Shown here: one piece after another, positions 1 to 5,992 of the stretch
How positions within the stretch are numbered: position 1 is the stretch's first letter
How the letters are laid out: every line of letters starts with the position of its first letter
NCBI GenBank assembly: GCA_028292565.1
Contig: JAQGMD010000268.1
Location: 1 to 7,313, forward strand
Direction of reading: 5' to 3'
DNA length: 7,313 bases
Source of the DNA: Burkholderia sp.
GTDB taxonomy: Bacteria; Pseudomonadota; Gammaproteobacteria; Burkholderiales; Burkholderiaceae
The notes under the pieces: model-generated
Databases searched by the model: none
What the model was told of the DNA's origin: nothing
The model's input: the letters and a program-made list of their open reading frames with translations, nothing else
Position numbers and translations under genes: made by a program

Positions 1-443
1 AGGACGTGTTCGCAATTGCACGGGCAGTGAACGTGAACGTTGCGGCGCCGTTGATGTTGGCCAGTGCGGTAGCTGCCGCGAGCCCGAACGCAAGCGAGCG
101 GCGCATCCTGCATGTATCGAGCGGCGCGGCGCGAAACGCCTACCCGGGCTGGAGTGTCTATTGCGCGACCAAGGCCGCACTCGATCAGCATGCGCGCGCA
201 GTGGTCCTGGATCACACGCGCGCCCTGCGCATCTGCAGCCTTGCCCCCGGCGTGATTGATACCGATATGCAGGCGGAGATTCGGGCGACTACGCTCGAAC
301 AATTCCCGCTGCGGGAGAAATTCGAAGCGTTGAAGCAAACTGGAGCACTGTCGGATGCCGCTGAATGCGCGAATCGAATGGTGGATTATCTGCTGAGCGA
401 AAAATTTGGCGAAGCGCCGGTTGCGGATCTGCGCGAGCTATAG
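1..443 (+). CDS. SDR-family NAD(P)-dependent oxidoreductase, 3' part (5' end outside window)
   Basis: This is the C-terminal part of a short-chain dehydrogenase/reductase, a cytoplasmic Rossmann-fold enzyme that oxidises or reduces an alcohol/carbonyl group with NAD(P)(H). Counting from the GTG codon at 6, visible SDR hallmarks are the NVAAP segment (the structural Asn near residue 11), a beta strand ending in the catalytic Ser (HVSSG, 37-40), the YxxxK pair (Y52, K56 in VYCATK) and the PGVIDTDM segment (81-88) that follows the substrate/cofactor loop. The glycine-rich TGxxxGxG cofactor motif must lie before the window. The frame is open to the left edge, so the GTG at 6 is probably an internal valine rather than the start. 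It ends in TAG at 441-443, only 7 bp from the convergent stop of the next gene. The general pattern recalls benzil/sepiapterin reductase-like SDRs, but the substrate cannot be read from sequence. Confidence 0.9.
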   Translation, partial: DVFAIARAVNVNVAAPLMLASAVAAASPNASERRILHVSSGAARNAYPGWSVYCATKAALDQHARAVVLDHTRALRICSLAPGVIDTDMQAEIRATTLEQFPLREKFEALKQTGALSDAAECANRMVDYLLSEKFGEAPVADLREL

Positions 444-450
444 ACGTTCA

Positions 451-1683
451 TTACTTTATTGCAGCGCGGAGCGCCCTGAATCCTTCGAGGTAGTGCTCAA
501 CCAGTCGCTTCCCAGTCTGCAGCCGTCGTTCCGAATCCGTCGCCAAGGCGCGTCTGACTCCGTCAGCGAGAGCATCGACGCTGACTGCGCCCGGCATGTC
601 CGCGTCCTCCCAGGTGGCGGCGAACTCAACCTGCTTTGTGGAGTTCATCCCATATACCGGGTGGAGAAGATTGATCCTCGGCAGCGCAAACGCCATCGCG
701 ACTATCCTGCCGTGCAAGCTGCTGCCGCAGTAGACTCGACTGCCGGCGATCAGCGCGCAGATATCCCAGACATCGAGCGATGTGAATATTTTTACCGATG
801 CACTGCGCATGCGTGCCGCCGCACGCTGGTAACTAAGCAGGTCATCATGCCAGGGCGCTGCGCCGGCGCGAAAAAGCACCACGCCGTACCCAATGGAATG
901 TGCGACCTCATCGAGCCGGCTTGCGATTTCCGCCAGCGTTTCATCATCGCCAAATTCAACGCTGAACTGGACTGCGATATACCCTTGGGCGAACTCCGTC
1001 GACATTTGCGCTGCGCGCTCGCGTATTCGCGCGCCAAACAGTTCAGCCACCATCACAGCGGGATCAGGCAGGAGCCTGGCCGTGATTCCTGCCAAAGCGA
1101 GTAGCCACTGTGTTCGCTTGTCGCGAACAGTCACGACATCAGCTGCCTTCAAATTTGACAACACCTCGGCACGCAACGCCGGATCGCGTTGATCCAGGTC
1201 CACTCCACCTACAGCGTTGTACGTCACACTGGGTGCGTGCGGAAACAGTTCATGCCCGATGGTATAGGGTGCGAGCGCGGGAATACCCAGTTTGCCTCGC
1301 GCCCATTCCGGCTTTTCCTGCGGATGCTGGTCGAAGTACTTGATGGCTTCCTGCGCCCGGTCTGCCGGCAACAGCATTACCGCGGCCTCCCAGGCGTCGC
1401 AGGCAAGGAGTTCGCCACCAACGTGCATAATATTGACCTGGCGGTCCCTGCACTGCGTCGAAAGTTCCGCCAGCGCCCGCACCTGATGTCCGCCACAAGG
1501 ACGCATGTCGCTCGCGGCGAGCCCGGCGAAGATACAATGCTTGTCTTCCAACAACGCGGCGGCGATGTGCGGAAACAGCAGATCGCCGAAGTTGTGGCGA
1601 TCGAAAGCGCCAAACAGAATAGTGGGAAGACCGGTGGATTCGTCGCGTGTCACGGCACAATCATAAACCGCGACGGGAACCAT
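451..1683 (-). CDS. polysaccharide pyruvyl transferase family protein
   Basis: The 410-residue product fits the polysaccharide pyruvyl transferase family (PF04230), GT-B-like enzymes that move pyruvate from phosphoenolpyruvate onto sugars of exopolysaccharides or wall polymers as ketals. Family signs in order are an N-terminal strand and loop with NFGDLL (31-36), a Gly-Gly segment HVGGEL (87-92), VTVRDKRT (184-191), the PDPAV turn (206-210) and, near the C-terminus, the conserved SSLHGR segment (321-326) expected at the donor site. No signal peptide or membrane segment is visible, so it should be cytoplasmic. The length is normal for the family. No glycosyltransferase or export genes are adjacent, so the acceptor is unknown; some members also act outside capsule synthesis. 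The ATG at 1683 is the only ATG ahead of the first motif, but it overlaps the opposite gene's ATG and has no clear Shine-Dalgarno. A GTG at 1653 would shorten the protein by 10 residues. Confidence 0.85.
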   Translation of the reverse strand: MVPVAVYDCAVTRDESTGLPTILFGAFDRHNFGDLLFPHIAAALLEDKHCIFAGLAASDMRPCGGHQVRALAELSTQCRDRQVNIMHVGGELLACDAWEAAVMLLPADRAQEAIKYFDQHPQEKPEWARGKLGIPALAPYTIGHELFPHAPSVTYNAVGGVDLDQRDPALRAEVLSNLKAADVVTVRDKRTQWLLALAGITARLLPDPAVMVAELFGARIRERAAQMSTEFAQGYIAVQFSVEFGDDETLAEIASRLDEVAHSIGYGVVLFRAGAAPWHDDLLSYQRAAARMRSASVKIFTSLDVWDICALIAGSRVYCGSSLHGRIVAMAFALPRINLLHPVYGMNSTKQVEFAATWEDADMPGAVSVDALADGVRRALATDSERRLQTGKRLVEHYLEGFRALRAAIK

Positions 1684-2011
1684 GTACCCCGTTTGGACTC
1701 CAGACAGAATTGAAAGCGATTTTCTCGGAATGGAACACTTCCTGATACAGAACGAATTCGGACAAACCCAGGAATTGGCCGGGGAAGAAGTCGTCGTACC
1801 CGGCTACGAGGAACTGCAATTCATCCTGCATGCGTGGCTGTACGACAAACGCGGCGGTTGGGCTGTGACCGAGCGGTCGTCCGGGAAACGGATTACCAGC
1901 GGTCCGCAAGGAACCGAACACACGGCACGCGAACAGCTTGAGCGACAGCTGAAGATACACGGCAAGGATGCCCTCATGCGCGTGTTAGGCAAGGGGAATT
2001 TAGCCAGTTGA
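1682..2011 (+). CDS. hypothetical protein, about 109 aa (93 aa from the internal ATG)
   Basis: I do not recognise this protein. The frame has codon use like its neighbours (many GC-ending codons such as GTC, CTG, GGC, ACC), which supports real coding over the shadow frames opposite it. From the second possible start (ATG at 1730, residue 17) the product begins with MEHFLIQNEFG. It is acidic and hydrophobic at first (ELAGEEVVVPGYEELQFILHAWLYD), then turns basic and ends in an amphipathic helix (AREQLERQLKIHGKDALMRVLGKG). There is no signal peptide, transmembrane segment, Cys/His metal motif or repeat, so a small soluble cytoplasmic protein is likely. The first ATG, at 1682, overlaps by two bases the start codon of the divergent pyruvyl-transferase gene. 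Neither start has a convincing ribosome binding site, so the exact N-terminus is open. Confidence 0.6.
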   Translation: MYPVWTPDRIESDFLGMEHFLIQNEFGQTQELAGEEVVVPGYEELQFILHAWLYDKRGGWAVTERSSGKRITSGPQGTEHTAREQLERQLKIHGKDALMRVLGKGNLAS

Positions 2012-2200
2012 GGCGGAAAATGCGTCGTCCACAGACACCCAACCGCACTCCATGACGTGTCCCGCTTAACAACTAAAGTTTTGCGTAATCGAAACGCTTT
2101 TCCTCTACTTGGGGGATAATGCGCGCCCGGTTTCACTTTGTTGTAGCGCACCTTGCGCCGGCAAACCCGGGAATTTTTTAACTGTTTTGGAAGTACTACA

Positions 2201-2725
2201 TTGGTCACGACTAGAGGCAAGCGCTGGAATGGGAACTTTGATTCCCTTCCGGCAGAGTTTTTGAAGGGCGTCATGGAAAAAATGGCTGAATATGGCGATC
2301 GCGTGCAGTTTTCGCTGGTCAGCGCCGGGCCACACCCTAGCTACCAGGTCATGAACACCCTGGAAAAAAAGATGGCATTCGACAGGAATCACCACCTGCT
2401 GCGCCCGCAGGAAGACGAGTTTACCGGTGTCAATGCCAGCAAATTCTTCACGCTGGATCAGGTTAAATCGGGAATCGCCGGTGTCGGCATCGGCTCCGGG
2501 ACCGGATCGCGGACTTCCCGCGTGGTGCGCGCGCCGGCCGGCACCCGAACCACTGCGGCCAAGTTGCACGACCAGTTTGCAGCCCAGCGCTATGAGTATT
2601 TCAGGAATAATCGCCAGACGCTGCCGGCGTCTATTTCCGAGTATTCGGATGAGATTACCGACCTGATGAAGCAAGGGAAATCGGTGGAAGATGCATTTGG
2701 CGAGGTTGTGAAGAAGTATTTCTGA
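2201..2725 (+). CDS. hypothetical protein, about 174 aa
   Basis: I do not recognise this protein. The clearest part runs from MEKMAEYGDRVQFSLVSAGPHPSY to the C-terminal VEDAFGEVVKKYF. It contains a Gly/Ser-rich hinge (GIAGVGIGSGTGSRTSR) around its middle, and the second half is mostly charged and probably helical (KLHDQFAAQRYEYFRNNRQTLP, SEYSDEITDLMKQGKSVEDAF). No signal peptide or membrane segment is seen. The start is uncertain. The frame opens further upstream (TTG at 2153), but 2160-2200 is T-rich and looks non-coding. A TTG at 2201 has GGAAG eight bases upstream and keeps the plausible segment WNGNFDSLPAEFLKGV. An ATG at 2273 has AAGGG upstream and gives 150 aa. The gene stands alone, with gene-free DNA on both sides. 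The opposite-strand frame at 2105-2737 is the competing reading, but codon use and protein composition favour this strand. Confidence 0.6.
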   Translation: MVTTRGKRWNGNFDSLPAEFLKGVMEKMAEYGDRVQFSLVSAGPHPSYQVMNTLEKKMAFDRNHHLLRPQEDEFTGVNASKFFTLDQVKSGIAGVGIGSGTGSRTSRVVRAPAGTRTTAAKLHDQFAAQRYEYFRNNRQTLPASISEYSDEITDLMKQGKSVEDAFGEVVKKYF

Positions 2726-3157
2726 TGCCCGGGACACCCTGGTGGCCTATGCGGCTCCCGCCGGTCGCGCGCCGCCAGGTTCGTCCAACCCGGATTGCAT
2801 TCATCCCCGAAACGCAATCCTCGTGTCGCCTAAGTCCGCGCACGTTTCACTCATGCCACATCTATTGACTACCATCAGGTTGCGTGCCTCGCCGCCACTG
2901 ATAATGCCCATCTACTCAACCGAGCAGCAGCGAACCCGCGCCTGACACGCCATCCTCTACGGATCCAACGCCGACCGCGCCGCGCACTACACCACTGTCA
3001 ATATACCGCCCGACGTCCAATCCGGTGCCCCAAAAGAGGAACGACCAAGCGAAGCGCCTTCCGCCGGATGAAAAAACTTATCCGCGATAGTGGGCGTTCT
3101 CTGCAGGTTACGGCGGTGTTGGTTCGTTAGCCGGATACAGCATGCGTGCCACCACGC
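2726..3157. other. gene-free stretch, about 430 bp
   Basis: No credible coding region is visible here. The short frames on both strands have poor codon use and low-complexity, Arg/Pro-rich products. The only structure I can support is a small inverted repeat, GGATTGC at 2792-2798 and GCAATCC at 2814-2820 (7 bp arms, 15 nt loop), lying about 70 bp after the preceding stop codon and without a T-run. It may be decayed DNA or repeat remnants. Confidence 0.4.
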
Positions 3158-3239
3158 TGTCAACCGGAACAACGTGAGCAATCTCAGGCGTAGCGAACGC
3201 GCGTGAGGGGTTTCTCACTGCGTTCGAAATGAGAGTGTC
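3158..3239. repeat. degenerate palindromic (MITE-like) repeat with imperfect terminal inverted repeats
   Basis: The right arm (about 3209-3235), read on the minus strand, contains CATTTCGAACGCAGTGAG. Translated, it gives the telltale HFERSEK string of a dispersed palindromic repeat that I know from many bacterial genomes. The left arm (about 3158-3185) is a decayed inverted copy, with about 15 of 25 aligned bases matching. Between the arms lies a short GC-rich centre with GCGT/ACGC self-complementarity. The 8-mer GCATGCGT occurs as a direct repeat on both sides (3140-3147 and 3245-3252), which might be a remnant target duplication. The element sits 15 bp past the stop codon of the radical SAM gene and could form a hairpin at the 3' end of its mRNA. 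It encodes no transposase, so any mobility would have depended on an enzyme elsewhere. Confidence 0.55.
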
Positions 3240-3254
3240 TTTTTGCATGCGTCA

Positions 3255-4424
3255 CTAAAACAAATCGAATTGACCACCTGTCGACCGCGCGTTCTCCACC
3301 ACCCGTTTTGGCACCGTGACAGGCCGACGAAAGCGCGACGCATCGAGCGACTTGAAATTGCGCGCATGGGCACCGATATCGAGGCGCGCAACCGCCTTCT
3401 CGAAGCGCTGCCGAATCAGGTCGGCCCACACGCCTTCGCCGTGCATGCGCGTGCCGAAGCTGGAATCGTAGTCCTTCCCGTCACGCATGTCGCGAACGCG
3501 GTTCATTACCCGCTGTGCCCGGTCCGGAAAATGCGCTTGCAGCCATTCCTGGAATAGCGGACTGACTTCCCATGGCAGGCGCAGCACAATATAGCTGGCG
3601 CTGATGGCTCCTGCTTCCGCTGCCGCCTCCATGACGCGTTCGAGGTCGGGCTCGGTAACGAAAGGTATCACCGGAGCGATGCTGACTCCGACCGGAATAC
3701 CTGCGTCGGTCAATGTGCGTATCGTGCGCAAGCGCCGTGCCGGCGCGGCGGCACGCGGCTCCAGTGTGCGAGCCACTGCGGGGTCAAGCGTCGTGATCGT
3801 GACGGCCGCTGCCGCCTGGCCCTTCGCGGCCATCGCCGCCAGCAAGTCGATATCGCGCTCGATCAGGGAAGACTTGGTAATTAGCGCAACCGGATGCTCG
3901 CACTCGTGCAGCACTTCCAGTACGCGCCGCGTCAGCCGCAATTCGCGCTCGCACGGCTGGTAGGCGTCCGTGTTTACACCGAGCGCAATCGGTTCGGGCA
4001 CATAAGACGGTTTGGCCAGCTCGCGCCGCAACAATTCCGGCGCATTGATCTTGGCAAACACCTTGCTCTCGAAATCAAGCCCAGGCGACAGGCCGAGATA
4101 GCTGTGCGTCGGACGCGCGAAGCAATAGATGCAACCGTGTTCGCATCCGCGATAAGGATTAAGAGAGACATTGAACGGTATGTCGGGCGACGCAGTGCGG
4201 GTCAGGATGGTTTTGGCTTCCTCGTCGAAGACCCGTGTCTTCCATACCGGTCCGGTGCGGGATTCGCCTTCTTCTATGGCGTCTGCCCAACCGTCGTCGA
4301 AACTTTCACGCGCCTGCAACTCGTAACGCCCCTGAAGGTTGGTGACGGCGCCGCGCCCTTTTAACGCTTTCGCGGGCTCCTTCCTGAGTGGCGGATCGTC
4401 TGTGTAGGAATGCTCATCGGACAT
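3255..4424 (-). CDS. PA0069-family radical SAM protein (SplB / 'DNA repair photolyase'-like)
   Basis: The 389-residue product is a radical SAM enzyme of the PA0069 family within COG1533, the group that contains spore photoproduct lyase SplB. The [4Fe-4S]-binding CX3CX2C motif is intact (C94, C98, C101 in YRGCEHGCIYC). The family's preceding NVSLNPYRG and following FARPTHSYLGLSPGLDFESK are present, and so is the C-terminal block LFQEWLQAHFPDRAQRVMNRVRDMRDGKDYDSSFGTRM (written here in parts: LFQEWLQAHFPDR, RVRDMRDGKDYD, FGTRMHGEG). The N-terminal KGRGAVTNLQGRYE is also typical. The reaction and substrate of this family are not established to my knowledge. The ATG at 4424 is chosen because family similarity begins just after it and the control region lies upstream, although the frame stays open for 130 more codons. 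No Shine-Dalgarno is visible. A LexA box overlaps its predicted promoter, so SOS induction and a DNA-damage role are likely inferences. Confidence 0.92.
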   Translation of the reverse strand: MSDEHSYTDDPPLRKEPAKALKGRGAVTNLQGRYELQARESFDDGWADAIEEGESRTGPVWKTRVFDEEAKTILTRTASPDIPFNVSLNPYRGCEHGCIYCFARPTHSYLGLSPGLDFESKVFAKINAPELLRRELAKPSYVPEPIALGVNTDAYQPCERELRLTRRVLEVLHECEHPVALITKSSLIERDIDLLAAMAAKGQAAAAVTITTLDPAVARTLEPRAAAPARRLRTIRTLTDAGIPVGVSIAPVIPFVTEPDLERVMEAAAEAGAISASYIVLRLPWEVSPLFQEWLQAHFPDRAQRVMNRVRDMRDGKDYDSSFGTRMHGEGVWADLIRQRFEKAVARLDIGAHARNFKSLDASRFRRPVTVPKRVVENARSTGGQFDLF

Positions 4425-4432
4425 AAAATGTG

Positions 4433-4454
4433 ATACTGTATGGATATACAGTAT
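4433..4454. promoter_or_regulatory. LexA-binding site (SOS box)
   Basis: This is a perfect inverted repeat: ATACTGTAT at 4433-4441, spacer GGAT, ATACAGTAT at 4446-4454. The core is CTGT-N8-ACAG, the E. coli/beta-proteobacterial LexA pattern. The central 20 bases (4434-4453) differ from the classical consensus (TACTGTATAT then ATATACAGTA) at only two positions in the middle. Its edge is 9 bp from the radical SAM start codon and about 250 bp from the diguanylate cyclase start, so repression of the minus-strand gene is the natural reading. Confidence 0.88.
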
Positions 4455-4481
4455 ATTAATCCGGCGTCGAGTGAGAATCAA
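4453..4481 (-). promoter_or_regulatory. predicted sigma-70 promoter of the radical SAM gene
   Basis: On the minus strand, TTGATT (4481-4476) is followed after 17 bp by TAATAT (4458-4453); TATACT at 4455-4450 is an alternative -10 with a 20 bp spacer. Transcription would start near 4446, inside the SOS box, leaving a 5' leader of only about 20 nt without a ribosome binding site. LexA bound at 4433-4454 would block the -10 and start site. Confidence 0.5.
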
Positions 4482-4704
4482 GTGCGAAACAACATCTTTT
4501 TTACGGGGCAACTCGAACGCAGAGTTTTCAAAACCTTCCGAAAGAACGAATCTGATACCCGGCATTTCGACGCGCTCACCCCCAAAGCGAGCCGAACTTT
4601 TTATTGCAAGAAATGTCCTATTCGTACGCTTTTTTCTCTCGCGTAAATTAGCGAGCCCCGCACCGCACGTTGGTGCGTGCGTGCCCGCCGCCGACCCTGC
4701 CAAG
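4455..4704 (+). other. long leader / intergenic region ahead of the REC-GGDEF gene
   Basis: About 250 bp lie between the SOS box and the likely start of the diguanylate cyclase. The reading frame is open but gives an unlikely protein, so I treat it as non-coding. It holds two small hairpins, CTCGC/GCGAG at 4638-4655 and CGCACC/GGTGCG at 4659-4677, the second about 27 nt before the ATG. I see no clear plus-strand promoter and no conserved c-di-GMP riboswitch core. Confidence 0.4.
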
Positions 4705-5676
4705 ATGCCACGAAACCACCAGATGATAAATCCTGACGATATTCGAAACGCGCACATCCTCGTCGCGGACGATTGCGCAGATAACACCGAGCTGCTGGTT
4801 GAAATGCTGCACATCGCCGGCTATACGCGTGTTTCAGCGACGATGAATTCGAGGGAGGTGTGCGCGCTGCATGCAAAGAACGATTACGACCTGATTCTGC
4901 TCGACATGCATATGCCGGGATTGAACGGGCTTGAAGTGATGAAGGGTCTGAAGGAAATCGAGAAAAGCGGTTACCTTCCGGTCCTCGCCATCACCGGCGA
5001 CGAACGTTACAAGATTGCCGCACTGGAAGCGGGCGCCCGCGATTTCGTCACCAAGCCCTACGACATGGTCGAATTCACGATGCGCATCAAGAACATGCTG
5101 GAAGTGCGGCTCCTGTATAAAACGGTGGCCGAGCAAGGCCGCCAGCAGGAAGAGATGGCATTGCACGACGCATTGACCGGTCTGCCGAACCGACGCCTTC
5201 TGACCGACCGCATCGAAAAAGCGATGCAGCACGCGAACCGCACTCATCAGTTGATGGCATTGCTGTACCTCGATCTCGACGGGTTCAAGGAAGCCAACGA
5301 CCAGCACGGCCACCAGGCAGGCGACACGCTGCTCAAGGCGGTTGCCAGCCGCTTGCGAGTAGCCATGCGCGGCGAAGATACGGTGGCGCGCGTCGGCGGC
5401 GATGAATTCATCATCCTGCTGTCTGATATCAGCGCCATCGAAGACGTCATGCAGCCTGCATCCAAGCTGCTGCATCTGCTGGCGACGCCTTTCAACATCA
5501 ACGGCACGCCGGTCCGGGTGACCGCCAGCATTGGTGTGGCTTTTTATCCTGCCGATTCAAAGGACGTGGATTCGTTGATCGCACTTGCGGACAGCGCGCT
5601 GTACGAAGCAAAACGCGCCGGCAGGAACCAGTACCACTTCGCGAATTCGCCCACGGAGTGCGAGTTGACGCGATAG
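4705..5676 (+). CDS. response regulator diguanylate cyclase (REC-GGDEF)
   Basis: The 323-residue cytoplasmic protein makes cyclic di-GMP from two GTP when its receiver domain is phosphorylated. The REC domain (about 17-130) has the acidic pair D22/D23, phosphoacceptor D67 in LILLDMHMPG, T97 and K117 (VTKPYD), all intact. A short helical linker (about 131-152) leads into the GGDEF domain, which starts at ALHDALTGLPNRRLL. The active site is complete: metal-binding D190 in LYLDLDGFK, guanine-binding N198 and D207 (NDQHGHQAGD) and the GGDEF signature at 231-235. The inhibitory I-site RxxD (R222, D225) lies five residues before it, so product feedback is expected. There is no EAL domain or membrane segment. 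No histidine kinase is adjacent, so its partner is unknown. The start is placed at ATG 4705 because REC homology follows at once; ATG 4723 would remove six residues. Neither start has a good ribosome binding site. Confidence 0.93.
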   Translation: MPRNHQMINPDDIRNAHILVADDCADNTELLVEMLHIAGYTRVSATMNSREVCALHAKNDYDLILLDMHMPGLNGLEVMKGLKEIEKSGYLPVLAITGDERYKIAALEAGARDFVTKPYDMVEFTMRIKNMLEVRLLYKTVAEQGRQQEEMALHDALTGLPNRRLLTDRIEKAMQHANRTHQLMALLYLDLDGFKEANDQHGHQAGDTLLKAVASRLRVAMRGEDTVARVGGDEFIILLSDISAIEDVMQPASKLLHLLATPFNINGTPVRVTASIGVAFYPADSKDVDSLIALADSALYEAKRAGRNQYHFANSPTECELTR

Positions 5677-5683
5677 GGATTCG

Positions 5684-5749
5684 ATCCTGCGTGCTGTCGC
5701 GGCCGGTCCATCGTAGGGTGGGCTGGCCATCCTACGTGCTGTCGCAGCC
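5684..5749. repeat. REP-like hairpin flanked by a 21 bp imperfect direct repeat
   Basis: Starting 8 bp after the diguanylate cyclase stop codon, 5684-5704 recurs at 5729-5749 with two mismatches (shared core CGTGCTGTCGC), a 45 bp period. Between and partly within the copies is a 10 bp stem, CGTAGGGTGG at 5712-5721 with CCATCCTACG at 5727-5736, containing one G-T pair and a five-base loop GCTGG. The GTAGGGTGGGC string resembles REP-type elements I remember as dispersed in beta-proteobacterial genomes. There is no T-run, so it is not a standard intrinsic terminator, though it may protect or end the upstream mRNA. Confidence 0.5.
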
Positions 5750-5992
5750 TGTACGTTCCTAAAGTAGCCCTCCCCAGAGATAAGTCGAGTACCGGGTGCG
5801 CTTCCCCCAGCCCCCGGTCGCCACAATTGCGGTCAGAAATATCGCCGGCCGCGTACCCATGCCAACAGCAGGAACAGTCCAAATTTGTCGACGGTCAATT
5901 AATTTTTGCGCGGGGACGATAAACCGCAGGGTGGCCGCCTGCCCGATCAGCGATAATTCGCGGCTAACGAATGAACGCCCCCGAGGCACTGT
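5750..5992. other. intergenic region ahead of arfB
   Basis: No credible gene is visible. A frame across 5796-5996 has poor composition and overlaps the arfB start. A GATAAT hexamer at 5952-5957 could be an arfB -10 box, 35 bp before the ATG, but I find no matching -35 at 16-18 bp, so the promoter is not established. The AT-rich patch near 5880-5908 is otherwise unexplained. Confidence 0.35.

Noticed and set aside
406..1104. 232-codon plus-strand frame
   Set aside because: Lies opposite the pyruvyl-transferase gene, whose motifs are clear; Arg/Cys-rich shadow product.
2105..2737. 210-codon minus-strand frame
   Set aside because: Lies opposite the unrecognised plus-strand gene at 2201-2725; its product lacks features and has His/Arg-rich shadow composition, though with both unrecognised some doubt remains.
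4440..4646. 68-codon plus-strand frame starting inside the SOS box
   Set aside because: No ribosome binding site, atypical codon use and overlap with regulatory DNA.
4471..4704. 78-codon N-terminal extension of the REC-GGDEF frame
   Set aside because: Composition is unlike a protein domain and REC domains begin close to ATG 4705; more likely leader.
4455..4704. c-di-GMP riboswitch ahead of the cyclase
   Set aside because: No GEMM-I-like conserved core or tetraloop/receptor pattern can be seen by eye.
4425..4814. 130-codon N-terminal extension of the radical SAM frame
   Set aside because: It crosses the SOS box, the predicted promoter and the start of the opposite REC-GGDEF gene, and its protein sequence has no family likeness. 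The family N-terminus fits ATG 4424.
4834..5475. 213-codon minus-strand frame
   Set aside because: Shadow of the REC-GGDEF gene, which carries all catalytic motifs.
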